Assembly (NCBI GenBank): GCA_016182725.1
Contig: JACPFZ010000014.1
Location: 1 to 16,477 of the forward strand
Length of the DNA: 16,477 nucleotides
Source: Candidatus Gottesmanbacteria bacterium
Lineage (GTDB): Bacteria > Patescibacteriota > Microgenomatia > UBA10105 > UBA927
Direction: 5' to 3'
Part shown: positions 1-6,559 of the stretch, in pieces
Numbering within the stretch: position 1 is the first letter of the stretch
How the letters are laid out: every line of letters begins with the position of its first letter
Notes under the pieces: generated by a model
Told to the model about the DNA's origin: nothing
The model's database searches: none
What the model saw: only the letters and a program-made list of their open reading frames with translations
Position numbers and translations under genes: made by a program

Positions 1-226
1 CCAGGATTTCCCTGACTTTTTTTCGCGCAGCGTGTAATTTTCCTTTTTGAACAATAGCTGCCGAGCAAGCAGGGCGTCCCCCAATTGGTGTATGAAGCAA
101 TTGGTTACTTAAACGCCTTTCTTGCAAAAAGTAAGCGTTTGCTTCAGCGGAGGTGAGATGTTCAGTGAGAATCCGAACACACTCATCGTAAGACATTGAA
201 TCAATTGTCGAACCATTAGTAGACAT
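1..226 (-). CDS. Unknown protein, N-terminal 75 residues (runs off the left edge)
   Basis: The minus-strand frame from the ATG at 226-224 is open to position 1, giving 75 residues beginning MSTNGSTIDS. The start is supported by an AGGAG ribosome binding site a few bases upstream (about 233-238). The visible part has an acidic, helix-like first half (YDECVRILTEHLTSAEANAYFLQERRL) broken by the segment HTPIGGRPACSAA and followed by a basic stretch ending KLHAARKKVREIL. There is no signal peptide or membrane segment. I do not recognise the family. Its leader carries a 9-bp perfect hairpin (244-293) just upstream of the ribosome binding site, so translation may be influenced by RNA structure. The C-terminus lies outside the window. 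Confidence 0.7.
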   Translation of the reverse strand, partial: MSTNGSTIDSMSYDECVRILTEHLTSAEANAYFLQERRLSNQLLHTPIGGRPACSAAIVQKGKLHAARKKVREIL

Positions 227-243
227 GTTTTTCTCCTGAGTTA

Positions 244-293
244 TGGAACGGTCGATTGCCTGCACGAGATTGTGTAAGCAAATTACCGTTCCA
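244..293 (-). promoter_or_regulatory. Leader hairpin upstream of the gene at 1-226
   Basis: TGGAACGGT (244-252) and ACCGTTCCA (285-293) are perfect 9-bp complements. A second weaker helix inside (ATTGC at 255-259 against GCAAAT at 278-283) extends the stem. On the minus strand this structure ends about 6 bases before the AGGAG ribosome binding site, so it would sit in the 5' leader. A weak -10-like TAGTAT (complement of 294-299) just upstream would start transcripts at about the hairpin base. A cis-acting role is inferred. Confidence 0.5.
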
Positions 294-377
294 ATACTAT
301 CTAGGATGGGCGATGTTAAAGAGCTATGAATTTTTAATGTCATCCTCCTTCGCCAAGGCTACACCCCTTCAAACTAT

Positions 378-596
378 CCCGGTATCACGCTTACCTCGTC
401 TCGTGGCCTACGTCCACGCAGCCGAGGAGCGCGGATACGGGATGTGCAGTAGTAAAACTCGATGACTCGTTAACTACTGCATCAAATGGTAAAAAGCTTC
501 GCTTTTCACCATAAGTGTAAGTAAGCTCACAAATAAGAATTTGTTTGCTAACTTACACTAAAAAACCTCCTATTTCTTTTAGGAGGTTTGGTTTTT
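378..596. ncRNA. Array of abutting stem-loops ending in a terminator; candidate structured RNA
   Basis: Five hairpins follow one another with at most a few bases between them. (1) 378-441: arms CCCG(g)TATC(a)CGC / GCGGATACGGG, then CCTCG/CGAGG and CGTGG/CCACG, about 21 bp. (2) 445-481: TGCAGTAGT/ACTACTGCA. (3) 486-512: ATGGT(a)AAAAGC/GCTTTT(c)ACCAT with loop TTC. (4) 514-559: AGTGTAAGT/ACTTACACT with inner AGC/GCT and ACAAAT/ATTTGT helices. (5) the terminator at 563-589. No reading frame here looks real. I cannot match the set to RNase P, tmRNA, SRP or 6S RNA. The strand is undetermined because the stems are symmetric. It could equally be a cluster of palindromic repeats. Confidence 0.45.
563..596 (+). 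terminator. Rho-independent terminator, probably bidirectional
   Basis: AAACCTCCTA (563-572) pairs perfectly with TAGGAGGTTT (580-589) around a 7-base loop. It is followed on the plus strand by GG and five T residues. On the minus strand the stem runs straight into TTTTTT, so it could also stop transcripts travelling left. It closes the hairpin array at 378-559. Confidence 0.75.
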
Positions 597-632
597 ATAT
601 GGTAATTCTCTTTGCTTACGCCACCAAACCTC

Positions 633-649
633 CCTCCGGCATTCGGAGG
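633..649. repeat. Small GC hairpin upstream of aspS
   Basis: CCTCCG (633-638) and CGGAGG (644-649) form a 6-bp stem with a 5-base loop. There is no T-tract after it. It belongs to the otherwise empty stretch between the terminator at 563-596 and the aspS promoter, where I see no gene. Confidence 0.45.
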
Positions 650-674
650 ACCATAAGGGTAATAAAAAGCTGGT

Positions 675-745
675 GACAATAAGAGCGTTGCATAGACCTA
701 AAATCAACTATACGCTATTTATACCAAATAGGCCGCTCTATTGTC
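675..745. promoter_or_regulatory. Dyad overlapping the aspS -35 box
   Basis: GACAAT(A)AGAGCG (675-687) is the inverted complement of CGCTCTATTGTC (734-745) apart from one extra A. A smaller perfect dyad, CTATTT/AAATAG (715-731), lies between them. The right arm contains most of the TTGTCA -35 hexamer of aspS. An operator or an inverted-repeat element end are both possible. The pairing is visible directly; the regulatory role is inferred. Confidence 0.45.
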
Positions 746-769
746 AAGAGACAGTCGCCTCGCTACAAT
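741..769 (+). promoter_or_regulatory. aspS promoter (leaderless start)
   Basis: TTGTCA (741-746) and TACAAT (764-769) are separated by exactly 17 bases. Transcription should start about 7 bases after the -10 box, which places it at or next to the aspS ATG at 776. There is no ribosome binding site between promoter and start codon, so the mRNA is predicted to be leaderless. Confidence 0.8.
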
Positions 770-775
770 AAGGGA

Positions 776-2209
776 ATGAAACGCACGCTTGCAGCTGAAA
801 CGACCAGCGCAGTAGAAAAAGAGGTCCTCTTGCAAGGCTGGGTAAACACGCGACGTGACCACGGCAAAATCATATTTTTGGATCTTCGTGACCGATCGGG
901 AGTGGTACAACTCGTCATTGTACCTTCCACCTCGAAGGAGTCAAAGCCCACCTTCGAGGTGTCTCACATTACTGCGGAGGACGTTATCGAAGTCGTGGGG
1001 TTAGTGAAAGAACGCCCAGCAGGTATGGTCAATGACAAAATTGCCACGGGCAGAGTAGAAATAGAGGTGCAAAGCGTAAAAATTATTAGTCGCGCGAGGG
1101 AGCTTCCCTTCCCCATTGATACTGACGGTTACGAAGTGAACGAAGAGGTGCGGATGAAGTATCGGTATCTGGACATTCGCAGGCCGCGGATGAGGGAAAA
1201 TTTGCGTCTTCGTTCACGGGTGACGACGCTCATCCGAAATTTTTTGACCGAACGGGATTTTGTGGAAGTAGAAACACCGATACTTACGAAGACGACGCCG
1301 GAAGGAGCACGGGATTTTATCGTACCGTCGCGTCTCCAAAAAGGAAAGTTTTATGCTCTCCCCCAGTCGCCGCAGCAGTATAAGCAACTTCTTATGGTTG
1401 CAGGGCTTGAGCGCTATTTCCAAATTGCGCGCTGTTTCCGTGATGAGGACCCGCGCCGAGACCGCGCATACGGTGAGTTTACACAGCTTGACCTTGAGAT
1501 GTCGTTTGTGACACAGGGGGACCTACTGCAGCTTACAGAAGAACTTTTTACCAAGGTGGTGAGTGAGCTGTTTCCGGAAAAGCACATTACACAATCCCCG
1601 TGGCCCAGAATTCCGCACAAAGAGGCGAAAGAAAAATATGGAACAGATAAGCCGGATGTGCGAAAAGACAAGAACGATGCCGGCGAACTTGCGTTCGCGT
1701 GGACCATTGATTTCCCACTGTTTACGCAGCAGTCAAAAGAAGATTTTTATTACGGATCAGGCAAGGCGAAGTTTGCGCCGTCCCACCACATGTTTACCGC
1801 CCCGCATCCTGATGACATTGAGCTTCTTGATAAAGATCCGCTCAAGGTGCGAGGACTTCAACATGATTTGGTCCTCAATGGTTATGAAGTGGGAGGAGGG
1901 AGCATTCGTATTCATCAAGCGGAAATTCAAGAGAAAGTATTCGACCTTATCGGATTTACGCCAGCACAAAAAGTACAATTTGCCCACATGCTGACCGCAT
2001 TTACCTACGGCGTTCCGCCGCATGGCGGGATAGCTCCTGGTATTGATCGGTTCCTGATGGCAGCATTGGGCGAGCCCAGTGTGCGTGAAGTTATGGCATT
2101 TCCCTCCTCCTCGTCGGGGCAAACGAGCGTCATGGATGCGCCCAGTGTCGTGAGCAAAGATCAGCTAAAGGAACTCGGTATCACCGTTGCAACGTTAAAA
2201 AAGAAATAA
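776..2209 (+). CDS. aspS: Aspartyl-tRNA synthetase, compact form lacking the GAD insertion domain
   Basis: Class II aminoacyl-tRNA synthetase that charges tRNA-Asp. The N-terminal OB-fold anticodon-binding domain covers about residues 1-105 (LQGWVNTRRDHGKIIFLDLRD). The catalytic core has motif 1 near VEVETPIL (163-170), the bacterial-type TPEGARDFIVPSR segment, motif 2 FRDEDPRRDR (221-230) and motif 3 GIAPGIDRFLM (418-428). Bacterial AspRS is usually near 590 residues because of a GAD insertion between YGSDKPDLR and the WVIDFP segment. Here YGTDKPDVR (288-296) is followed after only about 12 residues by AWTIDFPLF, so that domain is absent and the protein is 477 residues. The motif 2 loop also has one extra residue (AYGEFTQ in place of the usual QPEFTQ). 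The DD-carboxypeptidase gene starts 2 bases after the stop, indicating one operon. Confidence 0.95.
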   Translation: MKRTLAAETTSAVEKEVLLQGWVNTRRDHGKIIFLDLRDRSGVVQLVIVPSTSKESKPTFEVSHITAEDVIEVVGLVKERPAGMVNDKIATGRVEIEVQSVKIISRARELPFPIDTDGYEVNEEVRMKYRYLDIRRPRMRENLRLRSRVTTLIRNFLTERDFVEVETPILTKTTPEGARDFIVPSRLQKGKFYALPQSPQQYKQLLMVAGLERYFQIARCFRDEDPRRDRAYGEFTQLDLEMSFVTQGDLLQLTEELFTKVVSELFPEKHITQSPWPRIPHKEAKEKYGTDKPDVRKDKNDAGELAFAWTIDFPLFTQQSKEDFYYGSGKAKFAPSHHMFTAPHPDDIELLDKDPLKVRGLQHDLVLNGYEVGGGSIRIHQAEIQEKVFDLIGFTPAQKVQFAHMLTAFTYGVPPHGGIAPGIDRFLMAALGEPSVREVMAFPSSSSGQTSVMDAPSVVSKDQLKELGITVATLKKK

Positions 2210-2211
2210 TA

Positions 2212-3177
2212 ATGGCCAAAAGAAAGCCCGCCCAACAATACCCATGGTGGATTACCTCATGGGATAAATTTTTATTTCTCTTTATTCTTGGCGTGTTCCT
2301 CGTTTTTTCTCCTGGTCAGAATATCTATACCATACCTGAAGCGTTGCGCATTCCGTTTTTGCGACAATTGCCGTTTGTTCTCCCCTCTCCCGCGCCGTAT
2401 CCGGTCAATCGTACCGGTATTTTTCCGGGTACAGAGATTACTGCCGCCGGCGTGGTCATTATTGATGTAGACTCCGGGGTTTTTCTCTATACCAGAAATA
2501 GCGACATATTGCTCTCTCCTGCATCAACCACAAAAATATTGACCGCACTCGTTGCCTTGGATCATTATCAACTGGACGACGTGGTTACGGTGAAAACAGT
2601 CGTAAATGACGGCCAGATCATGGGGTTGGTGCCCGGTGAGCGCATGACGGTGGAGAATCTTCTCTATGGCATACTCATTAAATCCGGCAATGACGCGGCG
2701 TACGCACTTGCAGATCATTTCCCCGGCGGCGTATCCAAATTTGTCGAAGCAATGAATACAAAGGCAAAAGACCTCCATTTGACCAAGAGCACATTTACCA
2801 ATCCCGTAGGATACGATGATCCGAACCACAAAATGACGCCCATTGATCTTGCGCGGCTGGCGCGCGTGGCGCTTGATAATAAAACGATTGCCAAAATGGT
2901 TGCTATTCCCGAAATCACTATTTCAGACGTCACCCATACCTATTTTCATCCCCTTAAAAATATCAATCAATTACTAGGGAAAATTCCCGGGGTGGGCGGC
3001 ATTAAGACCGGGTGGACCGAAGAAGCAGGGGAAAATTTAGTAACGCTCGTGGAGCGAAATGGTCATCGGGTCATTATTGTACTTCTTCAGAGCAAAGATC
3101 GGTTTGGGGAAACTGCAAAACTTATTGATTGGGTGTTTGCAAATTACGTGTGGGAGACTTATCAGGTTACACAATAG
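2212..3177 (+). CDS. D-alanyl-D-alanine carboxypeptidase, peptidase S11 family
   Basis: Penicillin-binding protein of the DacA type that trims the terminal D-Ala from peptidoglycan stem peptides outside the membrane. An N-terminal membrane anchor spans about residues 19-33 (FLFLFILGVFLVFS). The three active-site motifs are present in order: S105-T-T-K108 with the nucleophile serine and general base lysine, S158-G-N160, and K265-T-G267. The 321-residue length covers the transpeptidase-like domain only; the C-terminal beta domain of PBP5 is missing, as is common in small S11 proteins. The gene begins 2 bases after the aspS stop with no visible ribosome binding site, so it is presumably translated from the aspS transcript. 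It ends 4 bases short of the convergent gene's stop codon. Confidence 0.9.
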   Translation: MAKRKPAQQYPWWITSWDKFLFLFILGVFLVFSPGQNIYTIPEALRIPFLRQLPFVLPSPAPYPVNRTGIFPGTEITAAGVVIIDVDSGVFLYTRNSDILLSPASTTKILTALVALDHYQLDDVVTVKTVVNDGQIMGLVPGERMTVENLLYGILIKSGNDAAYALADHFPGGVSKFVEAMNTKAKDLHLTKSTFTNPVGYDDPNHKMTPIDLARLARVALDNKTIAKMVAIPEITISDVTHTYFHPLKNINQLLGKIPGVGGIKTGWTEEAGENLVTLVERNGHRVIIVLLQSKDRFGETAKLIDWVFANYVWETYQVTQ

Positions 3178-3188
3178 CGATCTATTGT
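3171..3188. repeat. Perfect inverted repeat containing both convergent stop codons
   Basis: ACAATAG (3171-3177) and CTATTGT (3182-3188) are perfect 7-bp complements with the loop CGAT. The TAG of the DD-carboxypeptidase gene ends the left arm, and the stop codon of the minus-strand gene begins the right arm. There is no T-tract, so it is at best a weak terminator. Confidence 0.5.
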
Positions 3189-4237
3189 TCAATCCACGGT
3201 GGAGCGACAGCAGGAACATAGCTCAGGAATCCGCCGTCACCTTCAAACACGAAAATCGGCTGCAGATAGGTTTGCGGTTCAAATGAATCATAATACCCGA
3301 TAGAGATATTGCGCACGGTCACATTCGTTCCTGTTGTGGGATACCGTGCAATGAATCCGCCACCGCTTTGAAGTTCCTGCCACGCTTGGCTTGGCGTTTT
3401 AAGGCCATACGTGCCGATGGTTGTGTAATCAATGGGCCAGAACGTATAGGCCCATTGCCAGATATGTTTTTTATTATTTGATGATCCAGAAAAAATAATA
3501 GCAACGTGTCCTTCATTAGGAAATGGCGTCAGTATTGCCGAATTGCCGACCGGCTTACGGAAAAAGTCAATGCGCACCGCATCTGCTTGCGAGAGACTCG
3601 TGGTAGGGACTAACTTCCCGGCGCTTAATTTGAGAAACGATACAGTTTCCGAGCCATTGGCAAGATCATCAGGGTACAGGTTGTATGTTTGCAATAAGCT
3701 TTTTGCTTCTGCGCGCGCAGCCGGTTCCAGTGGTAAATTCTTTTCAAGAAATAAGCCGGTGTCTTGTTCGAATAGATATCGGAGGATAAAGTTATTCGAC
3801 ACGATATCGTAGCGCAGTTTCCGGATGGGTGATTCTGGATCATCAAAGCGATAAATATTTTTTGTTTCTTGTATCGGGGTCGGGTCAAACTGCAGACGTT
3901 TGGCAAATTCCTGCGTTTTAGTTAATGCAAGTAAATTTGCCGGAGTTTTTGGCATAAAGTAGACGTTGGCGGATTCTGATGCCTTTGGAAGTATTCCGGT
4001 AATAGTTTCGAGTCGGAAGGTGAGTTGCGCCGACGGGCTTGCAGTTTTAGGAAATTTGACAGCCGGCAATACACTAAATGCGTGATTTGGCGGCGGGGGT
4101 TTTGGAGGAAAAATAATTAAGAATACTGTAACAAAAACGCTCCATAGAATGCGAAGGACGATATAGGCGATCATTGCCAAAATCACCCAATTAATCGTGC
4201 GACGGGTGTAGTAGGCAGTTTCGGTTAAGGAAGCCAT
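3182..4237 (-). CDS. Membrane-anchored extracytoplasmic protein of unknown function
   Basis: 351 residues from the ATG at 4237. A longer in-frame reading upstream to 4396 runs into gltX on the other strand and is rejected because a promoter sits right before 4237. One transmembrane helix at about residues 17-43 (VILAMIAYIVLRILWSVF) is followed by a proline run (FPPKPPPPNHAF) and a long soluble, probably external, domain. That domain includes AWQELQSGGGFIARYP (285-300) and a tail rich in aromatic residues (ISIGYYDSFEPQTYLQPIFVFEGDGGFLSYVP). The tail loosely recalls the YycH/YycI style of extracytoplasmic domain, but I cannot assign a family. The gene is divergent from gltX with 45 bases between starts, and convergent with the DD-carboxypeptidase gene. 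Confidence 0.8.
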   Translation of the reverse strand: MASLTETAYYTRRTINWVILAMIAYIVLRILWSVFVTVFLIIFPPKPPPPNHAFSVLPAVKFPKTASPSAQLTFRLETITGILPKASESANVYFMPKTPANLLALTKTQEFAKRLQFDPTPIQETKNIYRFDDPESPIRKLRYDIVSNNFILRYLFEQDTGLFLEKNLPLEPAARAEAKSLLQTYNLYPDDLANGSETVSFLKLSAGKLVPTTSLSQADAVRIDFFRKPVGNSAILTPFPNEGHVAIIFSGSSNNKKHIWQWAYTFWPIDYTTIGTYGLKTPSQAWQELQSGGGFIARYPTTGTNVTVRNISIGYYDSFEPQTYLQPIFVFEGDGGFLSYVPAVAPPWIEQ

Positions 4238-4246
4238 AGTCTCTCT

Positions 4247-4275
4247 TTGAGTATACGGTGGGGGCGTGTTAGAAT
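4247..4275 (+). promoter_or_regulatory. gltX promoter (leaderless start), interlocked with the divergent promoter
   Basis: TTGAGT (4247-4252), 17 bases, then TAGAAT (4270-4275). The gltX ATG lies 7 bases after the -10 box, so the transcript should begin at the start codon. Both hexamers overlap hexamers of the opposite promoter. Confidence 0.75.
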
Positions 4276-4278
4276 CAA
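4250..4278 (-). promoter_or_regulatory. Promoter of the membrane-anchored protein gene, interlocked with the gltX promoter
   Basis: On the minus strand, TTGATT (complement of 4273-4278), 17 bases, then TATACT (complement of 4250-4255). The start codon at 4237 is 12 bases beyond the -10 box, leaving a leader of only a few bases (AGAGAGACT lies before the ATG). Its -35 overlaps the gltX -10, and its -10 overlaps the gltX -35. Confidence 0.7.
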
Positions 4279-4282
4279 TGTC

Positions 4283-5695
4283 ATGACAAGTGTCCGCACG
4301 CGCATCGCTCCGTCTCCAACCGGAGCTGATCTCCACATCGGCAATGCCTATACAGCGCTTATTAATTACGTTTTCGCCAAAAAACACAACGGTCAATTTA
4401 TCATCCGCATTGAAGACACCGACCGCACGCGATTTGTGGAGGGATCAGAGCAACAGATTCTCGCGTCTCTCAAATGGTTGGGGATTCCCCATGATGAAGG
4501 AGCAGACATTGGTGGACCGTATGCGCCGTATCGTCAGTCAGAACGATTGGAAACGTATAAGAAATATGCAGAAGTTCTTATTGCAAAAAATCACGCGTAT
4601 TATTGTTTTTGTACGCCCCAGCGCCTTAGTGAAATGCGGAAAGACCAAGAAGCAAAACATTTGCCGCCCATGTATGATGGGACGTGTAAAAGAATTAAGA
4701 ATTATGAATTAAGAATTAAGAATTATGAATTAAGAATTAAGAATAGAGAACCGTACGTTATTCGTCTTAATGTACCAGAGGAAGGGACAACGATGTTTCA
4801 CGATAGTATTCGGGGAGATATTTCGTTTGACAATAAGCTCATCGATGATCAAGTCCTCCTCAAATCCGATGGATTTCCGACGTATCATCTGGGTGTGGTA
4901 GTTGACGACCACCTGATGGAAATCTCTCATATCATCCGCGGCGAAGAGTGGATTTCATCAACGCCGAAACATGTGCTTCTTTACCAATTTTTTGGTTGGG
5001 AGATGCCCCAGTTTGCTCACATGCCTTTACTTCGTAATCGCGACTCTAGTAAACTTTCCAAGCGTAAAAATCCAGTATGGGCAAGTTGGTATAAGGAGCA
5101 GGGATTTTTGCCCGAGGCGATTCTTAACTACTTAGCCACCATGGCATGGGCGTTTCCAGGTGGGAAAGAAATATTTTCCCTTGATGAGATGACTGCCGCG
5201 TTTTCTTTAGAAGCAATACAAACTACGGCACCGATTTTTAATATTGAAAAATTGCGATGGATGAATGGTGAATATATCCGTCAAAAACCCGATGCGGAAC
5301 TTAAAAAACTTGTATATCAGCATGTTACCATGGTAACAGATGAATATGATTCGCTCCTTGATAAAATTTTGCCGCTCGTTAAGGAACGCATGAAAACACT
5401 CAATGAATTCTGGTCACTCGCTGGGTTTTTCTTTGAACGACCCAAAGAATTTGAACGGCCGGTTAAAAAAGAATTACTTGATATTGCTAAAAACGCACTT
5501 GCATCATTAGATTGGACACATGACATCATGGAGCAAGCGATTAGGGGTGAAGCCGCGAAAGCTGGAGCAAAAGCAAAAGATGTATTTATGGAACTTCGCG
5601 TTGCCATCACCGGTAAAACCGTCGGCCCACCACTTCTGGAGTCACTGGAAATTCTTGGGAAAGAAGAAATACGTAAACGCTTGGAAAAAATCTAG
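4283..5695 (+). CDS. gltX: Glutamyl-tRNA synthetase with an in-frame tandem-repeat insertion
   Basis: Class I synthetase that charges tRNA-Glu, 470 residues, the usual family length. The HIGH-type motif is H18-I-G-N21 after PSPTGADL, and the KMSKS-type motif is K257-L-S-K-R261. A zinc-site-like set CFC (108-110) plus YDGTC (131-135) is kept. The start is the ATG at 4283, giving the conserved N-terminus RTRIAPSPTG directly after the promoter; an in-frame TTG at 4247 lies inside the -35 box and is rejected. Residues about 137-154 read as RIKNYEL repeated, encoded by a 21-base tandem repeat placed between the zinc-site region and REPYVIRL. If the genome has GatCAB, this enzyme is probably non-discriminating and also charges tRNA-Gln; that is inference. 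The gene overlaps the convergent era gene by 3 bases. Confidence 0.95.
   Translation: MTSVRTRIAPSPTGADLHIGNAYTALINYVFAKKHNGQFIIRIEDTDRTRFVEGSEQQILASLKWLGIPHDEGADIGGPYAPYRQSERLETYKKYAEVLIAKNHAYYCFCTPQRLSEMRKDQEAKHLPPMYDGTCKRIKNYELRIKNYELRIKNREPYVIRLNVPEEGTTMFHDSIRGDISFDNKLIDDQVLLKSDGFPTYHLGVVVDDHLMEISHIIRGEEWISSTPKHVLLYQFFGWEMPQFAHMPLLRNRDSSKLSKRKNPVWASWYKEQGFLPEAILNYLATMAWAFPGGKEIFSLDEMTAAFSLEAIQTTAPIFNIEKLRWMNGEYIRQKPDAELKKLVYQHVTMVTDEYDSLLDKILPLVKERMKTLNEFWSLAGFFFERPKEFERPVKKELLDIAKNALASLDWTHDIMEQAIRGEAAKAGAKAKDVFMELRVAITGKTVGPPLLESLEILGKEEIRKRLEKI
4691..4744 (+). repeat. 21-base tandem repeat inside gltX
   Basis: Two exact copies of a 21-base unit beginning AGAATTAAGAATTATGAATT (4691-4711 and 4712-4732), then the first 12 bases of a third copy (4733-4744). 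The unit is a multiple of three and reads RIKNYEL without a stop. It is A+T-rich compared with the surrounding gene and looks inserted between two conserved GluRS segments. Confidence 0.9.
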
Positions 5696-6552
5696 AGATA
5701 TTCCATCCAATGCGGATCTGTTTCCACCGTGAGTTCAAGATACACTTTTTTATTGGTTGCAGTTTCCAACTCTTTTCTTGCCGCCATGCTAATTTCTTTA
5801 ATCATCGCTCCTTGTTTCCCAATGATCATGACTTTATACCGGTCGCTACTGGTCAATATCCGTGCCTTTACATAGAGAACTCCATTGTCCCGTTCGATAA
5901 GTTGGTCAACGACACTGGTGAGCGAATAGGGCACTTCGCGGCGTAAAAAAAGAAATGCTTTTTCGCGGATAACTTCTGCAAGAAATATTTTACTATTGAT
6001 GTTGAGCCCTGGTTGCGTTAATGTTTTGGTATCCACGAATGGTTTTCCTTCCGGAAGAAATGAAAAGATGGTATCCATTAATGTATTGATATTTTTGCTT
6101 GCGAGTGCCGAAATTTTTACAACGGCGTCAAATTCCTCTTCCATAAATTTATATTGGACAATGTGAGTTGGAGTTTTTACGTCGATTTTATTGATGACTA
6201 AAATTTTGGGTACGTTGGCTTTTCGCACGATGCCGAGTGTTTTATTTTCTTCAAAATCTCGCTCTCTGGTGTGATCAATCATGTAGAGAACGACATTAAC
6301 TCCTTGTTTCAATGATGCTTCGGCTTGTGGATTGATCCGTCGAGCTAGGGTATCACTTACTTTGCCAAAAATACCCGGCGTGTCCACAAAAATGATCTGA
6401 CCACGATCGTCCTCGTATACCGCCTGGAGATTAAACCGCGTGGTTTGCGGTTTGGGTGAAGTGATGGCCACTTTATGGCCAAGGATACGATTGAGCAGTG
6501 TCGATTTACCTACATTTGGTCGGCCGATGAGCGCTACAGTACCTGCTTTCAT
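5692..6552 (-). CDS. era: GTPase Era
   Basis: Ribosome-assembly GTPase that binds the 3' end of 16S rRNA during small-subunit maturation. At 286 residues it is near the family's 300. The G domain has G1 GRPNVGKS (10-17), switch region PQTTR (35-39), G3 DTPG (57-60), G4 NKID (121-124) and G5 SAL (148-150). The C-terminal KH domain carries GKQGAMIKEI (245-254). The start ATG at 6552 is 7 bases after a TACAAT -10 box, predicting a leaderless mRNA. The stop codon shares the palindrome CTAG with the gltX stop. It is divergent from the sigma factor gene, with 29 bases between start codons. Confidence 0.95.
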   Translation of the reverse strand: MKAGTVALIGRPNVGKSTLLNRILGHKVAITSPKPQTTRFNLQAVYEDDRGQIIFVDTPGIFGKVSDTLARRINPQAEASLKQGVNVVLYMIDHTRERDFEENKTLGIVRKANVPKILVINKIDVKTPTHIVQYKFMEEEFDAVVKISALASKNINTLMDTIFSFLPEGKPFVDTKTLTQPGLNINSKIFLAEVIREKAFLFLRREVPYSLTSVVDQLIERDNGVLYVKARILTSSDRYKVMIIGKQGAMIKEISMAARKELETATNKKVYLELTVETDPHWMEYL

Positions 6553-6559
6553 GTAGTCT

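Noticed and set aside
256..465. 69-codon plus-strand reading frame in the left gap
   Set aside because: It runs through two of the strong hairpins, has no ribosome binding site or promoter, and its translation shows no family-like pattern.
4247..4282. TTG start giving a 12-residue longer GluRS
   Set aside because: It would begin in the -35 hexamer. The ATG at 4283 directly precedes the conserved RTRIAPSPTG and fits the -10 spacing.
4238..4396. 53-residue N-terminal extension of the minus-strand membrane-anchored protein
   Set aside because: It lies inside gltX on the other strand and across both promoters. The translation before MASLTETAYY looks random, and the promoter points to the ATG at 4237.
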